From an uncultured Lachnospiraceae bacterium (GTDB lineage: Bacteria; Bacillota; Clostridia; Lachnospirales; Lachnospiraceae), in contig CAMWLB010000078.1 of NCBI GenBank assembly GCA_947174985.1, positions 1 through 10,746 on the forward strand: a stretch of DNA of 10,746 bases, written 5' to 3'. Below, piece after piece: positions 1 to 6,669 of the stretch. Position numbers and translations under genes: made by a program. Each line of letters starts with the position of its first letter. Position 1 is the first letter of the stretch. The notes below the pieces were generated by a model that saw only the letters and a list, made by a program, of their open reading frames with translations, was not told the DNA's origin and searched no databases.

Positions 1-96
1 GTCTCCGTCTTCATCCGTATCACAGGTCAGTGCCTATGCAGGCAGGTCAAGTTCGCCGCAGGTCTCTGCAAGATTCCTACATACCCTCTGGATGTT
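1..96 (-). pseudogene. In-frame continuation of the primase gene beyond TAG, with a second TAG (partial)
   Basis: After the TAG at 97-99 the same frame stays open for 20 codons (beginning NIQRVCRNLAETC), meets a second TAG at 34-36, then continues with ALTCDTDEDGD to the window edge. The composition and the helix-like Cys-containing segment look coding, and from memory relatives of this primase continue with a similar stretch leading to a conserved acidic motif. This is therefore most likely the separated C-terminal part of the primase. It would be translated only if the amber codons are suppressed or recoded. The piece is cut by the window edge, so its full length is unknown. Confidence 0.55.
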
Positions 97-1152
97 CTAG
101 CGCTTCACGCTTTTCTTTTCGCAAAGGATCTCCTGCCCCTCCCGGTACTTCCGGTAGTTTTCGCAGTGGACGCACTTCTCATTATAATCTCCCCTGCAGG
201 CGGTCTTTATCAACTTGTCCATGTCATAGGCTTCATAAACCGCTTTCGTTCCCATCAGCTTCATTGCTTGTAAGAACGGCGGCAGATTCGCATACTGGTT
301 CGCACCCGGCACGCATCCAAAAGTCCTACCCGATAAAGCATGGGCAAGGTCACCTTTTAACGGTCCCTCTGTTACAAATACAGTCTTTTCTCCCGGATTT
401 CCCGCCAGATGGACAGGGCTTCCGGAGGATGTACCCATATAATAGTTGGTGCTGGAGAGCCAGATGTACTTCCTGCCGTCATAGGGGTGGTCAAGGCGTA
501 TCTGCGCTCCCACGATCAGGCCGTCCATGTTACGGATAGGCACTAGAAAACCAGAGGACTTGTTGGAAAAGTGGATATTCCACTCCCCGTCTTTGTCCTG
601 ATAAAATCCCGGAACGCCCTCCACAATGCAGCCTGACTCCAGCAGTTTCTTTGTCAGCTTTTTATAGCCAAACACCGGCGTACTCTTATAGCCGTTTTCT
701 TCGATCTGTCGGTCTGTAAATCCGCGTTTTAATAGATTCTGCCTGTGTGTATCCGCAAGCACCAACATGGAGAGAAACATACTGTATGTCTTATGCCTCA
801 CATCATCCGAGGCTGGCACAGCACTGGGAATCTCTGGCTCCTTCGGGGCAATCTCTCTTTTCCTTATCTGATAGGATGGCACCTGTTCATTCCTTCCAAG
901 CGCATCCTTGATCTCCTTGCAGGCAGTCTGGTTATCCAGTCCATATATTTTTCCATACAGGGAGAGCATCCCGCCGCTTTCTCCGCACCGGTTGCATTTG
1001 AACACATTCTTTTTAGTATTGAGATTGAGCTTTCCTTTTTTCTCCCCACAGAACGGACAGTCCACATCAAGACTTGCCGCATTTTTATGCCTGACATGCA
1101 AGTTTAAGAGGTATGCCACATCCACGATGGAAAATGGAAAATCCTGATACAT
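97..1152 (-). CDS. CHC2 zinc-finger / Toprim primase-like protein, ended by an amber codon
   Basis: Predicted DNA primase-like protein that would synthesise primers for replication of the element. Residues 32-56 form a DnaG-type zinc ribbon (C32-x2-C35 and C53-x2-C56, CPFC and CNRC). A Toprim-like core follows, with the glutamate motif VTEGPLKGD (E262) and the metal-binding AYDMD (D310, D312). The start at 1152 (MYQDF) is chosen because AAAGGAGG sits 7 nt upstream; the frame is open further upstream but without support. The 351-aa product stops at TAG (97-99) directly after the Cys-containing segment CVHC...C that follows the Toprim aspartates. Primase-like sequence continues in frame beyond this stop, so the real gene is probably longer. 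The preceding gene ends 98 nt upstream. The family is confident; whether the truncated product works is unknown. Confidence 0.85.
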   Translation of the reverse strand: MYQDFPFSIVDVAYLLNLHVRHKNAASLDVDCPFCGEKKGKLNLNTKKNVFKCNRCGESGGMLSLYGKIYGLDNQTACKEIKDALGRNEQVPSYQIRKREIAPKEPEIPSAVPASDDVRHKTYSMFLSMLVLADTHRQNLLKRGFTDRQIEENGYKSTPVFGYKKLTKKLLESGCIVEGVPGFYQDKDGEWNIHFSNKSSGFLVPIRNMDGLIVGAQIRLDHPYDGRKYIWLSSTNYYMGTSSGSPVHLAGNPGEKTVFVTEGPLKGDLAHALSGRTFGCVPGANQYANLPPFLQAMKLMGTKAVYEAYDMDKLIKTACRGDYNEKCVHCENYRKYREGQEILCEKKSVKR

Positions 1153-1197
1153 GGCTTTCCTCCTTTCCGCAGCCCGAAACCAGACTGCCATTTTTAA

Positions 1198-1221
1198 GGG
1201 CAGTACGATAACGCACCGCCC
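1198..1221 (-). other. RNA stem-loop between the annealing-protein and primase genes
   Basis: On the minus strand GGGCGGUGCG and CGUACUGCCC can form a continuous 10-bp RNA stem with a UUAU loop. Two pairs are G-U, so the stem is complete only in minus-strand RNA; the plus-strand version has two A-C mismatches. No uridine run follows, so it does not look like a terminator. It lies in the 98-nt gap before the primase start and could be an RNA-processing, stabilising or regulatory hairpin. Confidence 0.45.
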
Positions 1222-1250
1222 ATTTTTGTATTTATAAGTTCTGCCATTTC

Positions 1251-1637
1251 TTAACTTGCCTGCCCCAGTGCTGCGTCGATAAGAAACTTTGCAGCGGCAC
1301 GCAAAAGGTTGTCTGGTCCGCCATAGGAGTCCACATACCATTGCAAACTTGCAGGTTTCTCCACAGCTACCTGTCCCAGTGTTTTTCCTTTGTTAAATCC
1401 CATAGGAATAACCACAGAAGCGGCACTGTCACGGTTTAACAGGGAATATATCTGCTCTACCGGCATATCCTTTCTGATGGTATTCGCAGTTTGGGGATTC
1501 TTTCCGGTTGAGGCACTGTCTGTCCCTTGGCTGACTGGTTGCTGTGCTACCTTTACTGCGGGTGCCTGAGCTATTTCCTGCTGCGACTGATTCTGCGGTG
1601 ACCTGGCAGGCGTTATTCCAGCATTTACCGCGTCTTC
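1251..1637 (-). pseudogene. C-terminal half of the annealing-protein gene (Q/A/P-rich linker plus ExoX-like C-terminal domain), cut off by TAG
   Basis: This stretch is in the same frame as the gene ending at 1638 and stays open for 128 codons after the TAG, ending at TAA (1251-1253). The first ~57 residues are rich in Gln, Ala, Pro and Ser, typical of a flexible linker. The last ~70 (from MPVEQIYSLL) form a compact domain containing GFNKGKTLGQVAVEKPASLQ, which resembles the small C-terminal domain found in exodeoxyribonuclease X-like proteins. I read it as the second half of one 329-residue protein. Internal initiation at ATG 1466 is possible, but its purine-rich AAAGG lies only 2 nt upstream, too close to be convincing. 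Confidence 0.65.
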
Positions 1638-2240
1638 CTACATGGAAAGATATTCCTCTATATCGCACTGTCCAGGAATATTGTCATCCTGTAGAATAGT
1701 CTCCCCGCCCATGTTTTTCCCTGAAAGCATTTCACTCTGGTAAGTTTCCTCTATACCATTTCCGCCTGCAAGCATTTGCGGTTCAAAGGGAGCCTCCGTC
1801 ACTTCCGGGTCAATATCTTCTTCCTTATCTGCAAACTGCAGCCCGAATCCTGCATCCGATAAAGCCCTTCCGACCGCGGCTGTTTCTGCCAGTTCCACGA
1901 ATTTATTCCCGAACTGCCCGTCCGTAGTCATATATTTTTGCGCCAGTGCATTGGAGATAAAGTTTTCCTCTGCATCATTTCTGTTAAGGTAAACTCTCGC
2001 TTCCACAATGGCCACCTGATCCGTTAGCTTCAGGATCTTCTTTACAATCTTGCCCTCGGGATACTTTAAGCGGAACCAAAGCTTACGGAATGCCACATCA
2101 AGATAATACTTTCCCATCTGGCCTTCCTGCGGGATGATCCTCATGTATTTTCTGGGATCAAATCCCTCCACTTTATTCAGATTACGGATTTCCTCCACTT
2201 CGTCATACATATATGCTGCATTTGCTGTTGTCTCTCCCAT
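1638..2240 (-). CDS. Candidate phage-type single-strand annealing / recombination protein, N-terminal part
   Basis: A 200-residue product, or the first part of a 329-residue one. Residues 24-135 hold a conserved-looking core with FDPRKYM, an alternating beta-type segment, and VELAETAAVGRALSDAGFG near 115-133. An AET-x3-GRAL-x3-GFG signature of this kind is typical of phage Rad52/Sak-type annealing proteins. That assignment is an inference from motif resemblance. An acidic tail (KEEDIDPEV) leads into a linker. The start at 2240 is supported by GGAAAGGAG upstream. The gene ends at TAG (1638-1640), but the frame stays open for 128 more codons. Its likely partner is the YqaJ-type exonuclease at 7046-8086, as in Red-like systems. 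If the TAG is a true stop the protein loses its linker and C-terminal domain but keeps the whole core. Confidence 0.7.
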   Translation of the reverse strand: MGETTANAAYMYDEVEEIRNLNKVEGFDPRKYMRIIPQEGQMGKYYLDVAFRKLWFRLKYPEGKIVKKILKLTDQVAIVEARVYLNRNDAEENFISNALAQKYMTTDGQFGNKFVELAETAAVGRALSDAGFGLQFADKEEDIDPEVTEAPFEPQMLAGGNGIEETYQSEMLSGKNMGGETILQDDNIPGQCDIEEYLSM

Positions 2241-2242
2241 TT

Positions 2243-2338
2243 TTATTCTCCTTTCCTTTCAGGGAAGGGATACATATAATAAGTACCTGCCTCCCCCGCA
2301 TATTCTTGAATTTTTATTAAGTTTTCAAATTTTATCAT
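2243..2338 (-). CDS. Possible 31-aa translationally coupled small protein
   Basis: A short ORF (begins MIKFENLIKIQEYAGEAG) fills the gap between the 116-aa gene and the annealing-protein gene. Its ATG overlaps the upstream TGA as ATGA, and its TAA ends two bases before the next ATG, so it fits exactly between its neighbours. It lacks a strong ribosome binding site of its own and would rely on translational coupling. The mix of charged and aromatic residues is plausible for a real peptide, but length alone cannot exclude chance. No function can be assigned. Confidence 0.35.
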   Translation of the reverse strand: MIKFENLIKIQEYAGEAGTYYMYPFPERKGE

Positions 2339-2685
2339 ACAAGATATTTACACATAAAATTATCAAAGCCATCAAAATCGCTCCAGTCCGCCGTTTCAGA
2401 CTCATCTTCCACCATGATGTTCCACAGTTCGAGCAGGTCGTTGTCATATACGGACGTATCAGCATCAAGCCCGTGGTGCAGGCAATATGCCGTCCACAAG
2501 CAGCGAAGCTGATCCCGATTGACTTCTACGTCGAAACAGCTTTGACGGGTAAACTCTTTCAAGTATTTCATTTCAGCCTCCCGACTGATCTTACCTTGTA
2601 AGGATTCGATCATCCGTGCGGCAGTATGATAGCCATCCCGCCGCAATATATCTAAATGAAATTGAACGTCTGCTTGATTTTTCAT
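2335..2685 (-). CDS. Hypothetical protein, 116 aa
   Basis: I do not recognise this family. The protein is soluble-looking and acidic, with a helical N-terminal half (MKNQADVQFHLDILRRDG...) and an Asp/Glu/Trp-rich C-terminal half (ESETADWSDFDGFDNF). The start at 2685 is chosen because GGAAGGAG lies 7 nt upstream; the open frame extends further upstream but overlaps the previous gene. It stops at TGA, which overlaps the ATG of a possible 31-aa ORF. It sits between another small unknown gene and the annealing-protein gene in the same operon, a typical place for small accessory or anti-host proteins, but the sequence itself shows no function. Confidence 0.7.
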   Translation of the reverse strand: MKNQADVQFHLDILRRDGYHTAARMIESLQGKISREAEMKYLKEFTRQSCFDVEVNRDQLRCLWTAYCLHHGLDADTSVYDNDLLELWNIMVEDESETADWSDFDGFDNFMCKYLV

Positions 2686-2716
2686 CTTCAGGCTCCTTCC
2701 TGTAATCATTTTCCGT

Positions 2717-3025
2717 CTATTCATCCGGCCATTCCACTTTTGCTTTGATTTCCTTGCATGTTCCTGATTGGAACACCCAACGCCACTGCTTGCCGTCTTC
2801 GCCAATCATCCAGATATAGCTGCCGTCCTGCACATAAGGTGCTATCGACTGAAATACCATAAAATCATTGCCAAGCTTTTCACCTATAAATTCCAGTTCT
2901 GTAATGTTCCCATCTGAATCTAACTGAAAATAATAGGATTGCTCCTGTGTCATAGCAAAAACACGCCCTGTATACTGTGTCGGTACAAAAAATTTGCTTT
3001 CTTTCATTTCAATATAGTATCCCAT
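2717..3025 (-). CDS. Hypothetical protein, 102 aa
   Basis: An unrecognised small soluble protein that begins MGYYIEMKESKFFVP and is rich in aromatic residues and short beta-type segments, including YIWMIGEDGKQWRWVF near the C-terminus. The start at 3025 is well supported by AAAGGAGA upstream. The gene ends at TAG. Reading through that TAG would run into the next gene, whose ribosome binding site starts within about 20 nt, so here TAG is most simply a normal stop. No transmembrane segment or metal-binding motif is visible. Confidence 0.75.
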   Translation of the reverse strand: MGYYIEMKESKFFVPTQYTGRVFAMTQEQSYYFQLDSDGNITELEFIGEKLGNDFMVFQSIAPYVQDGSYIWMIGEDGKQWRWVFQSGTCKEIKAKVEWPDE

Positions 3026-3085
3026 TTTTAGTCTCCTTTTCTTTTAAGTATTTTCTAAAGTGCAGATATGAAATTCAGAACATTG

Positions 3086-3913
3086 TTATGATACCTGTTC
3101 CATACTCAGCATGAGTTGCCCGTCTGCACCTTCCGTTAGCTCCATGTCCCAGAGAAGACTGCTTGTAGCATCTGCCACATTTTCATTACAGCCTGCCTCC
3201 ATATGATCCGACGGCTCCCTTTCTTCCTGCCCCGGCATGAAACGCCATCTATTCAGGAAAAAGAAGGGTGTATACCATGCCTCGTTATCCGGATGCAAAA
3301 ACGGTTTCATAAGGCTGTCCCCGATGATAACAATGGCGGGACACCCCAACAGGGATAACTGTATGTAGCACATCATGGCTGCCGTGCGGTCAATATCCTG
3401 TGCAACGAATAGAACCTGCTTCTGGTAATTGATGTCGTGCTTTTTTGCCACATTTGCAAAGGCAATGAGCATTGCATCTGCACCACAGGCTGGATCATTC
3501 ACGCTGATATATCCCTTTTCTTTAAGCTGCTCCTCTTTTTCGTCTCCTGCAAACTGCAGCTCAGACATGAAATGGCAGATATGGTAAGGCGTAAAAAACT
3601 GCCCTTTCTGTTCCTGATGCAGCCCCAGGTGATGGTACATGCTGCCTAAAAAGTCCTGCTCCGGATTTTCCTCCAGCGCCAGCACCACGAGCTCCAGCAT
3701 TTTAGGAAAAACTTCTTGGTCTTCCTTTTGGTAGCTGCTGATAATAGAAAGATACAGCTTTTCCCGTTCCTCTTTTTCTGGTACTGGCATTACATTAGCA
3801 ACGGATATTGCTGACAGGCTTAGGAAATCGTTCCATATCTGCCACTTGGAATAGCGGAATGCAAAACGGTTCATTAAGGCACAGAACTCCTTTTTGTAAT
3901 CTTTTTTCTCCAT
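3086..3913 (-). CDS. N-6 adenine DNA methyltransferase-like protein lacking an obvious catalytic motif IV
   Basis: The 275-aa protein has the hallmarks of HsdM-type adenine methylases in its first two thirds. GQFFTP (104-109) is the usual motif before the SAM site, VNDPACGADAML (138-149) is SAM-binding motif I, and AQDID (171-175) matches motif II. The catalytic (N/D)PPY/F motif expected after IIGDSL (196-201) is absent; the chain instead reads AWYTPFFFLNRWRF (212-225), followed by a low-complexity acidic tail. It may thus bind SAM or DNA without methylating, or belong to a divergent element-borne branch. ATG 3913 follows a GGGGG-containing site that abuts the preceding gene's TAG 11 nt away, suggesting translational coupling. 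No restriction or specificity subunit is present nearby. Confidence 0.8.
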   Translation of the reverse strand: MEKKDYKKEFCALMNRFAFRYSKWQIWNDFLSLSAISVANVMPVPEKEEREKLYLSIISSYQKEDQEVFPKMLELVVLALEENPEQDFLGSMYHHLGLHQEQKGQFFTPYHICHFMSELQFAGDEKEEQLKEKGYISVNDPACGADAMLIAFANVAKKHDINYQKQVLFVAQDIDRTAAMMCYIQLSLLGCPAIVIIGDSLMKPFLHPDNEAWYTPFFFLNRWRFMPGQEEREPSDHMEAGCNENVADATSSLLWDMELTEGADGQLMLSMEQVS

Positions 3914-3924
3914 ACCGTAGCCCC

Positions 3925-4401
3925 CTATCCGGCAAGCTGGCTGACACGAATTTCAAAATCCGCATCTGTGCTTCCCTCCCTCACGATAATGCTGTCCTTT
4001 CTAACGCCTATGATCTTCAGTCCGTTAAACGCAACAGCATCTTCGATATTAGAAATGAGCTTTTCCTTCCCCATAAATTCATCCTGACATTTACAGCTCT
4101 TGCATCCGCACTCTGAAAGTGTGCAGCGGTACTGCCGACCAACTTCCGGTATGGATATATACGGATCACATACATTGTATCCATGCTTATTGAGTACAGT
4201 CACGGCGCCCGCAAATACCTCTCTGAGAATTTCAATATTCCACGGGAATTTTTCCTCCACCTCAGCCGTACTTATTTCCAAAAGCTGCATCAGATACCAA
4301 TACGTCTGCGTATCAATCCAGTTTACCCTTTCTGTCATTTTCGGGTTCATTTCCACTTCCTCTGCTACTATTTCTTCTGTTTTTTTCTCCATATTCTCCA
4401 T
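3925..4401 (-). CDS. Hypothetical Cys-cluster protein, 158 aa
   Basis: I do not recognise this family. The N-terminus is strongly acidic and charged (MENMEKKTEEIVAEEVE), followed by a helical region with NWIDTQTYWYLMQLLEIS. A central cysteine cluster, CTLSECGCKSCKC (about residues 92-104), could bind zinc or another metal. The C-terminus ends VSQLAG at TAG. The start at 4401 is preferred because AAAGGAG is 8 nt upstream; an alternative TTG start at 4419 would overlap that site. It lies 28 nt after the helicase gene and 11 nt before the methylase-like gene, so it is probably co-translated with them. Confidence 0.75.
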   Translation of the reverse strand: MENMEKKTEEIVAEEVEMNPKMTERVNWIDTQTYWYLMQLLEISTAEVEEKFPWNIEILREVFAGAVTVLNKHGYNVCDPYISIPEVGRQYRCTLSECGCKSCKCQDEFMGKEKLISNIEDAVAFNGLKIIGVRKDSIIVREGSTDADFEIRVSQLAG

Positions 4402-4429
4402 TTTCACTGCTCCTTTCAAAATCTTCCGC

Positions 4430-6382
4430 CTATAAGTTAATTACTTCCTGACAGCATCCATTGTTTTCAGGCTGTTTTCCTTTTTCATCCAGTTGCCTGT
4501 TGTATTCCCTTATGACGCGCTCCCCAAGACGGGTATTACGTTTGTCACATTCCGTATTGTGGATAGCAGTACAGACAGCCCGTTTACTGCCAATAATGGC
4601 AACCTGTACGCCAGCTCTCGTTACTGCAGTATAAAAGATATTTCGCCGCAGCATTTTATAAAACATGGGCAGCCACGGCAGAATCACCATAGGGTACTCA
4701 CTTTCCTGGCTCTTATGGACTGTTGTGGCATAAGCGTGTTCCACCATTTCCAGTTCCTCGCTTCCATATTCCACCCTGCGTCCATCTGAGAACTCAAGTT
4801 CTGCAAGTTCCATGCCATCTTCATCCGCATAAATGTTTTTAATGTATCCGATGTCACCATTACTGATTTGGTTCTTGTTTTTATTATGAATGATTCGATC
4901 ACCTTGACGAAAAGTTCGTTTGCCGGAACGTATCTCCGGTTTTCCCTCCTCCTTCGGGTTCACCATCTCCCATAATCTTTCATTTAGTGCATTTACACTT
5001 GCCTCCCCCGTCTTGCGGTAAGGCGTTAGCACCTGCACCTTATCCATACCAAACGCATCCACGCTGGCACGATACAGTTCCTGCACCTTATCAGCAGCCT
5101 CCCTTGCACTTCCGGCAGGGATAAAGGTAAAACCTGCGCCATAATCTAAAGCCGCGTCATTTTCCTGCATCCGTTTAGCATTTGCAATAATTCGGCTACC
5201 CTCTGCCTGACGGAAAATCGTGTCAAGCACTGTTACCGGGATAACACCGCACTGTACCAGCTCACGGAACACGTTTCCGGGACCTACACTGGGAAGCTGA
5301 TCCACATCACCTACCAGCACCAGACGGCTCCCCGTCCGGATATGTGCAAAAAAGATATGTGACAGTCTCATGTCGGACATGGTAAACTCATCTGCAATGA
5401 TAAAATCTGCCTCAAGCATGCCCTCTGTCTCTTCACTCTCCTCATCGCTGGTAAGCCCAAGTGCGCTGTGCATCGTCATAGCCTCTTGCCATTTCGTGCT
5501 TTCCGCCATCCTGCGGCTTGCCCTTCCTGTGGGCGCTGTCAGTAGCACACTGCCGCCGCCCAGCTTCTCATGGACGTAGAGCAGCACCCTTTGTACCGTA
5601 GTTTTTCCTGTTCCGGGACCACCAGTAATAATACTAACCGGATGACGGAATGCCTTCCTGACCCCCTCCTCCTGTTTCGGGGAAAGGCTGATGCCCAGAT
5701 CTTTCTGCGCTTCCGCTAACAGGAAAGTTATATCCTGCTGCTTTTGGTCCGCCAGAAGCAAGGATACCAGCTTCTTTGCTGCGCTACACTCATATCCATA
5801 CATATTCGCAGGGTAAAGGGCACCGCTTTCATAGTACATTTGTTTTTCCTTTACAAGTTGATAAAGCACCTTGTAGACTGCCATTTCTGTGACGGTTTCC
5901 CTATCGTAACCAGCATTGAGTTGCTTATAAACTTTCTTTTGGAACTGCTGCTTATCCTGATACAGATGCCCCTCTTGCATATCCTGTTCCATGCAATATT
6001 GGATGCAGCCTGCAATCCGTAGAGGATCGTCAGGCTTTCCCTTGTTCGCCTTTGCAATTTCATCCACGGTCAAAAAACCGAATCCACTAATTTTACATAG
6101 CGCGAATGGTTGGTTCTTTACAATATCCAGCGAATCGTTTCCAAATTCCTCATAGATCTTCTGAATCTTTTTGGGCGTTACCTTAAAAGGCGTCAGATAG
6201 GCCGCAAGATCACGCAGGGCATGGCTGCTTTGATAAGATAAGAGGATAACATCCAACTTTTTACGGGTAATACCTTTGATCTCCAACAGGCTGTCTGGAT
6301 AGTGATCCAACACATCAAATGTTCTTGTGCCGAATTTATCCACGATCAATTCCGCCGTCTTCGGCCCGATACCCTTTATCAT
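4430..6382 (-). CDS. RecD2-like ATP-dependent DNA helicase, motor part (separated from its N-terminal domain)
   Basis: Superfamily 1B 5'-3' DNA helicase, expected to unwind DNA during replication or recombination of the element. In the 650 aa, helix-hairpin-helix elements appear at 2-20 (IKGIGPKTAELIVDKFG) and about 33-48. Walker A is GGPGTGKTT (254-262), Walker B IIADE (328-332), motif III GDVDQLPSVGPG (358-369), with HKSQESEY (556-563) and YTAVTRA (584-590) as the late helicase motifs. RecD2 proteins normally have about 740 residues with an OB-like N-terminal domain. Here that domain is encoded by the preceding 96-aa ORF in another frame, overlapping as ATGA. Motor motifs are complete, so a product started at this ATG could be an active ATPase. 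It ends at TAG, 28 nt before the next gene. Confidence 0.9.
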   Translation of the reverse strand: MIKGIGPKTAELIVDKFGTRTFDVLDHYPDSLLEIKGITRKKLDVILLSYQSSHALRDLAAYLTPFKVTPKKIQKIYEEFGNDSLDIVKNQPFALCKISGFGFLTVDEIAKANKGKPDDPLRIAGCIQYCMEQDMQEGHLYQDKQQFQKKVYKQLNAGYDRETVTEMAVYKVLYQLVKEKQMYYESGALYPANMYGYECSAAKKLVSLLLADQKQQDITFLLAEAQKDLGISLSPKQEEGVRKAFRHPVSIITGGPGTGKTTVQRVLLYVHEKLGGGSVLLTAPTGRASRRMAESTKWQEAMTMHSALGLTSDEESEETEGMLEADFIIADEFTMSDMRLSHIFFAHIRTGSRLVLVGDVDQLPSVGPGNVFRELVQCGVIPVTVLDTIFRQAEGSRIIANAKRMQENDAALDYGAGFTFIPAGSAREAADKVQELYRASVDAFGMDKVQVLTPYRKTGEASVNALNERLWEMVNPKEEGKPEIRSGKRTFRQGDRIIHNKNKNQISNGDIGYIKNIYADEDGMELAELEFSDGRRVEYGSEELEMVEHAYATTVHKSQESEYPMVILPWLPMFYKMLRRNIFYTAVTRAGVQVAIIGSKRAVCTAIHNTECDKRNTRLGERVIREYNRQLDEKGKQPENNGCCQEVINL

Positions 6383-6669
6383 GCCAGATAACCTTTTATC
6401 CCTTCTTTTGTCTGGGGAAGAATCTCCTCATAGCTTTCCACCTGTAACTGCAGTCCGTACTTACTCTTTACCCAGTTTCCAATTAATTCCGTTTCCGTGG
6501 TATCAGTATTCGGAAGACCGATACCTGTTGCCGTGAAATGGACGCCTTCTCCTTTATAACGGGTGTCCTTTGCCGCTTCCGGTACACCCGCATCTTTCGT
6601 GTGGTACACGAAGATGCAGAAACCGTTGTCTTTGTTATAAAAAATTTCCTTTACATATCGGCACCTCAT
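6379..6669 (-). CDS. RecD2-like helicase, N-terminal OB-type domain on its own
   Basis: This 96-aa product matches the N-terminal domain of RecD2-type helicases in content: RCRYVKEIFYNKDNGFCIFV, then LIGNWVKSKYGLQLQVESYEE and KEGIKGYLA just before the stop. In full-length relatives this runs straight into the IKGIGP helix-hairpin-helix, which here begins the next ORF. The TGA stop overlaps the helicase ATG as ATGA, with a shift of one base. Combined length is 746 aa, as expected for an intact enzyme, so this is one gene divided in two. GGAGG lies 9 nt upstream of the ATG, and the start overlaps the end of the DUF4406-like gene by 35 nt. It may be a broken gene or a coupled two-subunit form. 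Confidence 0.75.
   Translation of the reverse strand: MRCRYVKEIFYNKDNGFCIFVYHTKDAGVPEAAKDTRYKGEGVHFTATGIGLPNTDTTETELIGNWVKSKYGLQLQVESYEEILPQTKEGIKGYLA

Noticed and set aside
1184..1252. 17-aa ORF in the gap before the primase
   Set aside because: It has no ribosome binding site, and it overlaps the RNA hairpin, which explains the sequence better.
3086..3913. A complete type I restriction-modification locus
   Set aside because: No HsdS or HsdR gene is nearby and the methylase-like protein lacks the catalytic motif.
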